64,000 nt of DNA from NCBI RefSeq assembly GCF_040703125.1, contig NZ_CP160035.1, positions 992,001-1,056,000 on the forward strand, in the 5' to 3' direction. Origin of the DNA: Flavobacterium ovatum (GTDB taxonomy: Bacteria > Bacteroidota > Bacteroidia > Flavobacteriales > Flavobacteriaceae). The position numbers were made by a program, and so were the translations under genes. Position 1 is the first letter of the stretch, and each line of letters starts with the position of its first letter. Shown here piece by piece: positions 19,385 through 28,092 of this stretch. A model generated the notes under the pieces. That model saw only the letters and a list, made by a program, of their open reading frames with translations. It did no database searches and was not told the DNA's origin.

Positions 19385-20916
19385 CCTTGGTTTTTTACTT
19401 TTCTAATTTTATATAAATCATGTCGGCGGTCTTTTAGAATTTTGACACTTCCGTGTTCGTGTAATTCTTTTAGTAAATCTAAATCGACGTCAACAATTAA
19501 GGTCATCTCCGTATTAGGAGTGGTTTCAGCTTTTATTCCGTTACTTGGAAACGCAAAATCCGATGGTGTAAACACGGCTGTTTGTGCATACTGAATATCC
19601 ATGTTGTTTACTTTTGGTAAATTCCCCACGCAACCTGCAATAGCTACATAACATTCGTTCTCGATGGCTCTGGCTTGTGCACAATGTTTCACACGAGTAT
19701 ACCCATTTTGAGTGTCGGTCAAGAATGGAACAAATAAGATATTCATACCTTCGTCTGCCATTAATCTAGATAGTTCTGGAAATTCGACATCATAACAAAT
19801 AATAATCCCAATTTTCCCACAATCGGTATCAAATGTTTGAATAATATCACCACCTGTTATTCCCCAATGGAAGACTTCGTTAGGCGTGATATGAATTTTT
19901 GTATACATTTCGTTTGTACCATCTCTTTTGCATAAAAATCCAGCGTTGTATAGTGTGCCATCTATTAAATGAGGCATACTTCCTGTGATGATATTGATGT
20001 TGTAGGCGATGGCCAATTCCTGAAAACGTTTTTTAATAGGTTCAGCATACTTGGCTAATTCTCTTATAGCATCAGCTTCGGATAAATGGTTGTAATCGGC
20101 CATCAAGGGAGCGATGAATAACTCTGGAAAAACAGCAAAGTCACTTCCGTAACCTGAAACGGCATCAATGAAAAACTCAGATTGCTCAAAAAGAGCATCT
20201 AAATCTTTTAATGGACGCATCTGCCATTGGATTAATCCCAAACGGATAACACTTTTAGTTTGGTTGATGATTCTTGGGCTATCATCATAATAAATGTTGT
20301 TCCATTCTAATAAAACCGCAAATTCTTTTGATTTTTTATCGCCTTCCAAGTAATTTTTCATGATTCGCATCACGTGAAAATCATTACTTAATTGAAACGA
20401 TAGTACAGGATCGTGTATTTCTTTTCGTTTTACTTTATCGATATACTCTTTTGGAGTTAATTCGGCTGCGTATTTACCATAATTAGGGATTCTACCTGCA
20501 AATACAATTGATTTTAAATTAAATTGTTCACATATTTCTTTTCGGGCATCATACATACGTCGTCCAAGTCGTAAACCTCGGTATTTTGGATGTACAAATA
20601 CATCGATTCCATATAAAACTTCACCTTTATATGTGTGGGTTGAAAATGTATAATTTCCCGTTATTTTGGCATAATCGTGGTTTTTATCTACGATTTCTTC
20701 GGGTACAATTAGTGACAATGCAGAACCTACCACAAGACCATCTACTATAATTACAAGTTGTCCTTCGGGGAAAATTTTAAGTAATTTTTTGACTTCGGAT
20801 TCGTTCCAATAATTGTCAGCCATTTCTGGATAGGACTCCATCATGGATTTTTTCAATTCTTTATAATCCGCTATTTTTAAATTTCGTAATTCAACTTTAT
20901 TGATTTCTGCTTGCAT
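19381..20916 (-). CDS. Fusion of GNAT acetyltransferase and carbon-nitrogen hydrolase
   Basis: 511 residues. The N-terminal ~200 form a GNAT acetyltransferase with the acetyl-CoA segment HPKYRGLRLGRRMYDARKE. Residues about 222-500 are a nitrilase-superfamily hydrolase with the catalytic triad Glu265 (VFPELF), Lys340 (YTKIHITPNE) and Cys374 (IICYDVEFPEL). This fusion is known as a conserved family, but its substrate is not established. Acetylation and amide hydrolysis in one chain suggest repair or recycling of an amine/amide compound (inference). Coupled to a zinc-ribbon protein. Confidence 0.88.
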   Translation of the reverse strand: MQAEINKVELRNLKIADYKELKKSMMESYPEMADNYWNESEVKKLLKIFPEGQLVIIVDGLVVGSALSLIVPEEIVDKNHDYAKITGNYTFSTHTYKGEVLYGIDVFVHPKYRGLRLGRRMYDARKEICEQFNLKSIVFAGRIPNYGKYAAELTPKEYIDKVKRKEIHDPVLSFQLSNDFHVMRIMKNYLEGDKKSKEFAVLLEWNNIYYDDSPRIINQTKSVIRLGLIQWQMRPLKDLDALFEQSEFFIDAVSGYGSDFAVFPELFIAPLMADYNHLSEADAIRELAKYAEPIKKRFQELAIAYNINIITGSMPHLIDGTLYNAGFLCKRDGTNEMYTKIHITPNEVFHWGITGGDIIQTFDTDCGKIGIIICYDVEFPELSRLMADEGMNILFVPFLTDTQNGYTRVKHCAQARAIENECYVAIAGCVGNLPKVNNMDIQYAQTAVFTPSDFAFPSNGIKAETTPNTEMTLIVDVDLDLLKELHEHGSVKILKDRRHDLYKIRKVKNQG

Positions 20917-21137
20917 AAAATATTTTTGATTTATGCTAAGTTACAAAAAAAACCTATCCGTTTACAAACGCTTACAAATATTTACAACCGAAAGTAATTG
21001 AATGATAACCGAATAACTTTTGGGAGCTGTCGCATCTTTGTAATGTCGGAAACAAACAACGATTCTTTCGACAAAACTATAACCCAACAAAAGAATCTGA
21101 AACGAGTTCAGATTAAAACATTTTAAATTTATACGCC

Positions 21138-21470
21138 ATGAATGCATTAAGAAACAAAGTACAATTAATTGGACACTTAGGAAATGACCCAGAAATCAAA
21201 AATTTTGAGGGTGGGAAAAAGTTAGCCAACTTTACATTAGCCACAAATGAAAGTTACAAAAATGAAAAAGGAGAAAAAGTAGAAGAAACCCAATGGCACA
21301 AAGTTGTAGCTTGGGGGAAAACTGCCGAAATTATTGAAAAGTATGTCACTAAAGGCAAAGAAATTGCAGTAGAAGGAAAGCTAACACACCGTACCTATGA
21401 TGATAAAAACGGAGAAAAACGTTATATCACAGAAGTTGTGGTCTCTGAGCTTTTGATGTTAGGGAAGTAG
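21138..21470 (+). CDS. ssb: Single-stranded DNA-binding protein, short form
   Basis: 110 residues spanning one OB fold (MNALRNKVQLIGHLGNDPE, then NFTLATNESY, WHKVVAWGK and GKLTHRTYDD). It binds single-stranded DNA. It ends in SELLMLGK directly after the OB fold and lacks the disordered linker and acidic DDDIPF-like tip that bacterial SSBs use to recruit partner proteins. It may be a second, specialised SSB. A leader of more than 200 bases precedes it. Confidence 0.92.
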   Translation: MNALRNKVQLIGHLGNDPEIKNFEGGKKLANFTLATNESYKNEKGEKVEETQWHKVVAWGKTAEIIEKYVTKGKEIAVEGKLTHRTYDDKNGEKRYITEVVVSELLMLGK

Positions 21471-21490
21471 TGAGTACAAAATTTAAAAGT

Positions 21491-21530
21491 AAATCCCCAT
21501 TTTAGTCCTTAAACTAAAGTGGGGATTTTA
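21491..21530. terminator. Terminator shared by ssb and the sulfatase gene
   Basis: AAATCCCCATTTTAGT pairs with AACTAAAGTGGGGATTT, followed by TTATAT. It lies between convergent genes. Confidence 0.8.
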
Positions 21531-21544
21531 TATGAAAAATGGTT

Positions 21545-23020
21545 TTATTCAATAATCAAAAGCTTTTGCTTTTTAGCTTTTTCGTGTAAATCATCATACA
21601 GTTTTTTATACATTTCCAATCGCTTTTTTTGGTAAGGACCTGCTTGTAAAAAGCTATTTGATATATTGCCTTGGTTCCATTCGTTCCAGAGTTTTGCCAT
21701 AGCTGCTTTATCTTTTGCCGAATTAGATACAATATTGGTTGACTCATAAGGATCTTTCTCCATGTCAAATAACTCTGGTTGGACATTTTTACCATATCCC
21801 TCAAGTAAGTATTTCGTTTTTTCTGTTCGCACTGACCATGCTTTTCCATCGTCCATTCTCCAAAATAAGGCATCATGTGGCGTTCCTTTTTTAGCTCCTG
21901 TTAGGAACGGAATCAAGTTGGTTCCTTCTAGTTTTTCGCCTGATGTATCTCCATTTCCTAGCGCTACAGCCGTTGCCGAGATATCCAAAGAGGATACTAA
22001 TCCTTCAAAAACACCTTTTTTCAAATTCCCATTTGGCCAATGTAAAAAGAAAGGAACATGAGAACCTCCTTCGTGCATACTACCTTTTCCGCCCACAAAT
22101 GGACCGTTGAAAGCAAAACCATGACCTTGCTTTTCAGCTCTTGGGCCACCATTGTCCGACAAGAAGAATATTAAAGTGTTGTCATATTTTCCAGAATCTT
22201 TCAAAGCTTTAATAATAATACCAACTCCTTCGTCCATTTTGTCAATCATGGCAGCATACACTCTACGTTGCGGATCTTTGATATTCTTATATTTGTCAAT
22301 CGTTTCTTTAGGTGCTTCTAGTGGTAAATGTGGCGCATTATAGGCCATATACAAACAGAATGGTTTTTTGCTGTCACCAATAAATTTTGCCGCATCTTTA
22401 CTAAGTGCTGTAGTTAAATATTCATTGAATTCTCCTGCTTTATCATTACGTGTCAAAGGATGGTAACTGCCCTCATTAGCGCTATATGCTGGTTCTCCTG
22501 TTTTTTCAGAAACTAATGGCGCAACGGTTTTTACATTTTCGGGAAAGTAGGAGTGACCGCCTGCCAAAAATCCGTAGAAATAATCAAAACCGCGATTGTT
22601 TGGATGAAAAGGTTCTGAACCTCCCATATGCCATTTTCCTATTATTCCCGTGGTGTAACCCGATTTTTTGAGTCGGTTGGCAAAGGTTTGTTCGGTTAAT
22701 GGTAAACCGTTGTACATGTCAAATGGCGAGTTGGTCAAATTGATTTCCAATCCAAAACGGGCTTGATAGCGTCCTGTAAGTAGACCCGCACGTGAAGGGC
22801 CACAGTACGGATGCGTCACATAACCGTTTTTGAAAATCACACCATTCTTTGCCAATTTATCTAAATTTGGCGTCTTGATTTCGGTAGAACCTGTAAATCC
22901 TACATCGCCATATCCTAAGTCATCGGCTAAGATTACTAGGATATTTGGTTTTTCTTGCGCCGTTGTTTTGATGGTGATTACCAGAACTAAACATGCTAAT
23001 AAATAATGTATTTTTCTCAT
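21545..23020 (-). CDS. Secreted sulfatase (S1 family, formylglycine type)
   Basis: A 491-residue arylsulfatase-like enzyme. Signal peptide 1-21. Metal ligands Asp33/Asp34 in ILADDLGYGD and the formylglycine site Cys73 in CGPSRAGLLTGR; later FFLSDNGGP and HVPFFLHWP. The Cys needs oxidation by an anaerobic or FGE-type maturase that is not in this window. It removes a sulfate ester from a carbohydrate, probably a galactan or fucan, judging from the neighbours. Last gene of the GH28-GH29-sulfatase unit. Confidence 0.92.
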   Translation of the reverse strand: MRKIHYLLACLVLVITIKTTAQEKPNILVILADDLGYGDVGFTGSTEIKTPNLDKLAKNGVIFKNGYVTHPYCGPSRAGLLTGRYQARFGLEINLTNSPFDMYNGLPLTEQTFANRLKKSGYTTGIIGKWHMGGSEPFHPNNRGFDYFYGFLAGGHSYFPENVKTVAPLVSEKTGEPAYSANEGSYHPLTRNDKAGEFNEYLTTALSKDAAKFIGDSKKPFCLYMAYNAPHLPLEAPKETIDKYKNIKDPQRRVYAAMIDKMDEGVGIIIKALKDSGKYDNTLIFFLSDNGGPRAEKQGHGFAFNGPFVGGKGSMHEGGSHVPFFLHWPNGNLKKGVFEGLVSSLDISATAVALGNGDTSGEKLEGTNLIPFLTGAKKGTPHDALFWRMDDGKAWSVRTEKTKYLLEGYGKNVQPELFDMEKDPYESTNIVSNSAKDKAAMAKLWNEWNQGNISNSFLQAGPYQKKRLEMYKKLYDDLHEKAKKQKLLIIE

Positions 23021-23109
23021 TTTAAGGCTTTCAAGGTGTTTTTTATTTTTAGACTTTAATCAATGCTTTTGGTTTATTTTCGAAAATGATTTAGCTTAGA
23101 AAGCAATGC

Positions 23110-24624
23110 TTATTTTTTGAATTTGATTTTAAATGCAAAAGCTTCTTCGCAAGGTTTGTTGCCTTTTACAGTGATTTTTAAACCTGAAGCAGATTGCTTC
23201 CAATCCAATTTGTTTTTTCCGCTTACAAAAGTTACCGATTCTACTTTTCGTTTATCGTATTCATTATTAGTAGCCAAAGATTTGATGTTGAAAACGCCAT
23301 CTTTTGACCAACCTAAAGCTGTTGCATACAATACATCACCGTTTGTAGTGAAACGAATGTCTTCAAAACCGGCGTCTTTGTTGTTCTTTTCGGTATGGTT
23401 TCCTTTGTCTACTTTGGTTGGACCTTCGCCATAAATTTTCCAAGGGCGAGTATTAAAAATCACCTCGTCATTAACAGAAAGCCATTCTCCCATAGTAGCC
23501 AAAATTTTCTTGGCAGGATCTGGAATTGTTCCGTCTGCTTTTGGTCCTATATTCAATAGTAAACAACCATTTTTACTCACAATGTCAATCAATTCATCTA
23601 GTAGATAATCGGCTGTTTTGTACTCTTCATTGTCGATGTATCCCCAAGATATTTTACCAATAGAGGTATCTGTTTGCCAAGGATATTTGTTGATATTGTC
23701 CATGCGACCACGCTCCAAATCTAGAACAATTAAATCTTCTGGGAAAGAAGGGTATTTCATGTTTTTGTCTTGAAAAACGACTTCTTTATTCCATTCTTCT
23801 CCTTTGTTGTAATAGTACGAAAGGATTTTTTTGTGTACGGGTTCAAAACCAGCATCATCCAAACCGTAATCAAACCAAAGCAAATCGGGTTTGTAATTGT
23901 CAATAATATCGGTTGTTCTGTTCCACCAAAGGTTCAAATATTGTTTTGTTGGCGCAGCTCCTGGTTCAACAGGTTCTCCGTATAGATCAAAATATCTAGG
24001 ATCATTAGTATCCCAAGTTGGGTCGTTTTTGTAGTAATACAAACGGTTGTAAGCAAAGTGCGATGACATACCAAACTTTAATCCTTGTGTTTTACAAGCA
24101 TCGGCTAGCATTTTCATCACGTCTTTTTTAGGCCCTGTTTCTACAACATTCCATCGTGTTACTTTAGAGTTGTACATGGCGTATCCATCGTGGTGTTCTC
24201 CAACAGGAACTACATAACGTGCACCTGATTTTTTGAATAACGCAATCCATTCTTCAGCATCAAATTTCTCTGCTTTGAACATCGGAATGAAGTCTTTGTA
24301 TCCGAATTTTGAAGGGTCACCATAATGTTCTCTATGATAGCTGTACGGATTCATGCCTCCTTTATTCCACTTTTGGTCGTAAATTCCTTTAGGGAATTTT
24401 TCACTACTATAGGCAGGAACGGCGTAAGGTCCCCAATGTAAAAAAATTCCAAATTTGGCATCTTTAAACCATTCTGGTACTTTGTAACCTGCACGAATCG
24501 ATTCCCAACTGTCGTCGTACTTCTTTTTGATTGTTTGCGGTTTGTTTTGTGCACCAATGTTGAGGCTAAGTGCTAAACAAAATACCAAGGCTTTTTTGTA
24601 CATACTAATTTTATTTACTGTCAT
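23110..24624 (-). CDS. GH29 alpha-L-fucosidase or alpha-L-galactosidase
   Basis: A 504-residue GH29 enzyme. A signal peptide follows either the first ATG or the one at 24603 (MYKKALVFCLALSLNIGAQ). GH29 signatures are KFGIFLHWGPYAVPAYSSEK, VPVGEHHDGYAMY and the nucleophile region DLLWFDYGLDD. It cleaves terminal alpha-L-fucose or, in some porphyran-degrading members, alpha-L-galactose; fucose and L-galactose differ only at C6. With a GH117 and sulfatases nearby, L-galactose in an algal galactan is a real option. It starts 3 bases after the GH28 stop. Confidence 0.88.
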   Translation of the reverse strand: MTVNKISMYKKALVFCLALSLNIGAQNKPQTIKKKYDDSWESIRAGYKVPEWFKDAKFGIFLHWGPYAVPAYSSEKFPKGIYDQKWNKGGMNPYSYHREHYGDPSKFGYKDFIPMFKAEKFDAEEWIALFKKSGARYVVPVGEHHDGYAMYNSKVTRWNVVETGPKKDVMKMLADACKTQGLKFGMSSHFAYNRLYYYKNDPTWDTNDPRYFDLYGEPVEPGAAPTKQYLNLWWNRTTDIIDNYKPDLLWFDYGLDDAGFEPVHKKILSYYYNKGEEWNKEVVFQDKNMKYPSFPEDLIVLDLERGRMDNINKYPWQTDTSIGKISWGYIDNEEYKTADYLLDELIDIVSKNGCLLLNIGPKADGTIPDPAKKILATMGEWLSVNDEVIFNTRPWKIYGEGPTKVDKGNHTEKNNKDAGFEDIRFTTNGDVLYATALGWSKDGVFNIKSLATNNEYDKRKVESVTFVSGKNKLDWKQSASGLKITVKGNKPCEEAFAFKIKFKK

Positions 24625-24627
24625 TTA

Positions 24628-26049
24628 TTAATTTACATCCTCTAACACAATTTCTTTTCGTTTATCACTGTTTTGCAAAGAGAAATGGATGTTTTTTGTT
24701 TCTAATTTTTCGATGTGTCGGGCGTACATACCAAAAGCAGGAACGGCGCCAAGTTTTGTGAATTCAGGATACTGTAACTCATTTTCGGGAACTATAATTT
24801 CGCTGTCTTTTTCAGTTCCGCCGCCTGGTAAACTGATTTTGATGTTTTTCAATTTGATATTCCCAATTTTATGGTTGGGTGTACCGGTGAAAAAGAAACC
24901 AACGGTAGGTTTGATTCGGCAATCTTCCAATTTTCTAGAAACGGCATTAATGTTAGAAATAACTACATTATTAATAGTTCCTACGGGTTGTTTGGGTGCG
25001 TCACGATAGACCAATCCTCGTTCGCCTAAGCGAATGAAAATCGGCATTTCTACATTTTCCATTTTGATGTTGTCTATCAAAACGTTGTTGATATTGGCTC
25101 CATCAACACTCAAAATTTTGATTCCGCCACCTCTTGTATCATGTATAAAACAATCTTTTACAGTAATGTCTCTAAAATCGCCCATGGATTCGGTACCAAA
25201 TTTTATAGCACCCCATTCGCTTTTAATTTTACAATTAAGCACTTTTATATTTTGTGTCGGTTTTGGGCTGGTTGTTTTAAAACATATCGCATCGTCTCCA
25301 GAATCAATCGTACAATTTTTAATCAATCCGTTTGTGCTAGAATCAATATCTATGGCATCATTATTTTGATTGGCGTGACTGTGAATATCAATTTTATCGA
25401 CCACAAAATTGTTGCATTGAAAGATGTGCAATGTCCAAGCAGCAGGCTGACGAAGGTGGATGTCCTTTAATAAAATTGTACTGGAACGAACCAAACGAAC
25501 CAAAAACGGACGGTCAAATTTTTTGACTTTTCCGCCGTCATACAAAGCACTTTCTTTTAAGTCCAGTTGCGACAGCTTTTCTTTTTCGCCGATGCGTTTT
25601 AGTGTTTCTTCTACTTTTTTGGGTGTAAAAAGTTCTCCTCGGCCATCGATAGTACCTTTCCCAATAATCCCGATGTTTTTTACATCTATGGCTCCAACCA
25701 AACATTTTCCGCGCAGTTGTCCTGTGGCATCTACAAAAGGATCAATGCTAATGTAATCATTTGGGTTGTCGCTACCCAAAAGTGTTGTATTGTTCTCTAC
25801 TTTTAGAGTTACATTATCTTTTAATAACAGCGTACCCGAAATGTAGATTCCGTCTTCAATAAGAACAGTTCCTCCGCCAGCTTGATTACAAGCGTCAATT
25901 GCAGACTGAATGGCTTTTGTATTTAGCGTATTGTTATCTCCTTTGGCTCCAAAATCACGAACATCCCAAGTTTTTTTTGTTTGGAAATTGAAAAAGGAAA
26001 TTACGACAATTGCAATTAGTGCCATTTTAAGAAGCGTATTGTTTTTCAT
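24628..26049 (-). CDS. GH28-family glycoside hydrolase
   Basis: A 473-residue parallel beta-helix enzyme starting at MKNNTLLKMALIAIVV; I chose the ATG at 26049 because it begins the membrane/signal segment, 17 codons inside the longest frame. The N-terminal beta-helix cap reads WDVRDFGAKGDNNTLNT. Catalytic Asp region NNDAIDIDSS and SGDDAICFKT; the usual GHG loop reads EWGAIKFGTES and the RIK loop RGGGIKILS. GH28 enzymes hydrolyse galacturonides or related alpha-linkages. Its role here is not clear. First gene of its transcription unit. Confidence 0.85.
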   Translation of the reverse strand: MKNNTLLKMALIAIVVISFFNFQTKKTWDVRDFGAKGDNNTLNTKAIQSAIDACNQAGGGTVLIEDGIYISGTLLLKDNVTLKVENNTTLLGSDNPNDYISIDPFVDATGQLRGKCLVGAIDVKNIGIIGKGTIDGRGELFTPKKVEETLKRIGEKEKLSQLDLKESALYDGGKVKKFDRPFLVRLVRSSTILLKDIHLRQPAAWTLHIFQCNNFVVDKIDIHSHANQNNDAIDIDSSTNGLIKNCTIDSGDDAICFKTTSPKPTQNIKVLNCKIKSEWGAIKFGTESMGDFRDITVKDCFIHDTRGGGIKILSVDGANINNVLIDNIKMENVEMPIFIRLGERGLVYRDAPKQPVGTINNVVISNINAVSRKLEDCRIKPTVGFFFTGTPNHKIGNIKLKNIKISLPGGGTEKDSEIIVPENELQYPEFTKLGAVPAFGMYARHIEKLETKNIHFSLQNSDKRKEIVLEDVN

Positions 26050-26253
26050 TTGTGTCTTCACGTTTAGAAGGTGAGTGTAATCCAATTTCTGGATATACAA
26101 AAATGAAGAATAGTATCTGTTTTTTGTTTAACAGATGATTTTGATGCTAAGCTATATGGTTTTCTAAATAAAAGAATACCTTGAAAAGTTGAAATGTATC
26201 CTTAAAATATACCTACAAAGACATACTGTTTTGAATGAAAGTTTTTGAAAATA

Positions 26254-26292
26254 AAAAATCCGATTTCGGATAGCTCCAAAATCGGATTTTTA
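26254..26292 (-). terminator. Terminator separating the two enzyme transcription units
   Basis: Arms AAAAATCCGATTT and AAATCGGATTTTT flank a 12-base loop. It lies just after the second sulfatase gene and before GH28, so the polysaccharide block is two units. Confidence 0.8.
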
Positions 26293-26307
26293 CATGATTT
26301 TTTTAAA

Positions 26308-28089
26308 CTATTCAATCAATGAAATATAAGTGTAATAAACGCCGTATTTGTTTTTTCCTTCGATAAAATCGTTAGCCAAAAAGGTTTTTCCCTTTTCGAG
26401 ATTGACTTCAAAATTCACTTCTACATCTTCCTTTTGAATTTGTTTTTCTAATAACTGGCTTTGAATTTGAATCCTAACTTTGGTAGGTTTTATTGTTTTG
26501 TAAGTAAACCAGTTTTTAGGGTTTTCGTTTGGAATTCCCCAAATTTCTGCGGGACATTCTTTTGGCCATCTGCGGCAGGAAATACGATATTTTCCTTTCT
26601 TGGCCACTTCGATTGCGTGCATGTTGTTGCTGTTTTTCATTCCTTCAGCGACTTGTTCACTTTTCCAAATTCCATCGTCATCACCAATGGCATGCTGGAT
26701 CGTTAATTTGATTTCCTTTTGTTCAGGATTTCCAATAATTGCAGCGGGCATTTGGTAGTACTCTGGATTGGTTTTGGTATGGATTAGAAAATTAGAATTA
26801 TTAGCCAACAACTGTTGCACTATTGCAGGATGTTGTGCAGCAATATCGTTTTTTTGCATTTTATCTGTGTTCATATCATAGAGTTCCTTACCATTAATCA
26901 ACCTCCAATTGTCTTTGATAAGGCAAGTTTCGTCTACATCCATCGGTGGACGCCAGTCTTGTCTATTGTGTACAAAAACCGTACGGTCTTGGTTGGCTTT
27001 TTCTTTTTGTAGCAAAACAGGCCCTAAATCGATTCCATCCATTTGTTGGTTTTTTGGCATTGTTAAATTGCAAAGCGAAGCCAAGGTGGGTAATAAATCA
27101 ACATGGGCTGCTGTAGCATCCAAATCTTTCCCTCCACTTATTTTTCCATCTTTCCATCGAATGAAAAAAGGCACACGGTGACCTCCATCTGTTTTGGAAC
27201 CTTTTCTACCATTATACCCTTTGTTATACCCAATTTTTCCATCGGGGCTTATTCCGTTTGCAGTGCCGTTATCGGTCATGTAAATCAGAATGGTGTTGTC
27301 TGTGAGTTTATTCTTTTTTAAGAAAGCTTCCAGTTTACCAAAATTCTCATCAATATTTGCCAGCATTCCGTAGTATTCGGCGCTAACAATTTGTTTGTTT
27401 TTAGCTAACTCTCGGTACGGCTTTGCATATTTCTCCTCTACGTACAATGGACCGTGCGGCGCATTGGTGGGTAAGTAGATAAAAAACGGCTTGTCTTTGT
27501 TTTTGGTGATAAATTGCATCGTTTGATCAAACCAAACATCGGTGCAATAGCCTTGAAATTGTTTGGGTTCGTTATTTACAAAATAGGTGTCATTAAAATA
27601 ATTGTTTCCCCAATAATCGGAAAGTTCCCCTACGCCACCTGCTTTGTGTTGTACCACAACGTCAAAACCGCTATCCGTTGGTCGAACTGGATAGTTGTCT
27701 CCCAAATGCCATTTGCCAAACATTCCTGTTATGTATCCATTTTGACTAAAAATATCTGCAATAGTAGATGGGTTTCCAGACAATGCATCTCGGCCTTTGT
27801 AAGTTGCCCAAGCCCCATTATTGATAGGATATCGCCCAGTCATGAGCGCGCCACGAGTGGGAGCACATAACGGACTTACATGAAAGTCGGTCATGCGTAC
27901 CGCTTGTTTGTAAAAGCTATCTATGTTTGGTGTTTTTAACCAAGGGTTTCCTTGACAAGCCAAATCGCCTATGCCTTGGTCGTCTGTTAAAATTAGAATG
28001 ACGTTGGGTTGTTTTTGGTTAATAGCCTTTTGTTGTGAATATAAGTTAACAAATAAGCACAGTGTGAGTATTAGGGCTATTTTTTTCAT
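26308..28089 (-). CDS. Secreted sulfatase with C-terminal extension (S1 family)
   Basis: 593 residues. Signal peptide 1-19, metal ligands in ILTDDQGIGD, formylglycine Cys75 in CAPTRGALMTGR, substrate-loop regions FGKWHLGDNYP and IYMTDNGTANG. After the catalytic domain (to about 470) comes a beta-rich extension of about 120 residues. Expected to desulfate a terminal or internal sugar in the periplasm. It starts 3 bases after the GH2 stop. Its sequence is clearly different from the other sulfatase, so they probably remove different sulfates. Confidence 0.92.
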   Translation of the reverse strand: MKKIALILTLCLFVNLYSQQKAINQKQPNVILILTDDQGIGDLACQGNPWLKTPNIDSFYKQAVRMTDFHVSPLCAPTRGALMTGRYPINNGAWATYKGRDALSGNPSTIADIFSQNGYITGMFGKWHLGDNYPVRPTDSGFDVVVQHKAGGVGELSDYWGNNYFNDTYFVNNEPKQFQGYCTDVWFDQTMQFITKNKDKPFFIYLPTNAPHGPLYVEEKYAKPYRELAKNKQIVSAEYYGMLANIDENFGKLEAFLKKNKLTDNTILIYMTDNGTANGISPDGKIGYNKGYNGRKGSKTDGGHRVPFFIRWKDGKISGGKDLDATAAHVDLLPTLASLCNLTMPKNQQMDGIDLGPVLLQKEKANQDRTVFVHNRQDWRPPMDVDETCLIKDNWRLINGKELYDMNTDKMQKNDIAAQHPAIVQQLLANNSNFLIHTKTNPEYYQMPAAIIGNPEQKEIKLTIQHAIGDDDGIWKSEQVAEGMKNSNNMHAIEVAKKGKYRISCRRWPKECPAEIWGIPNENPKNWFTYKTIKPTKVRIQIQSQLLEKQIQKEDVEVNFEVNLEKGKTFLANDFIEGKNKYGVYYTYISLIE

Positions 28090-28092
28090 CTT

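Noticed and set aside
20980..21137. Possible structured leader or riboswitch before ssb
   Set aside because: There is a loose TGTCGGA...TTTCGACA inversion, but no known riboswitch core or clear TAnnTTTG promoter could be identified.
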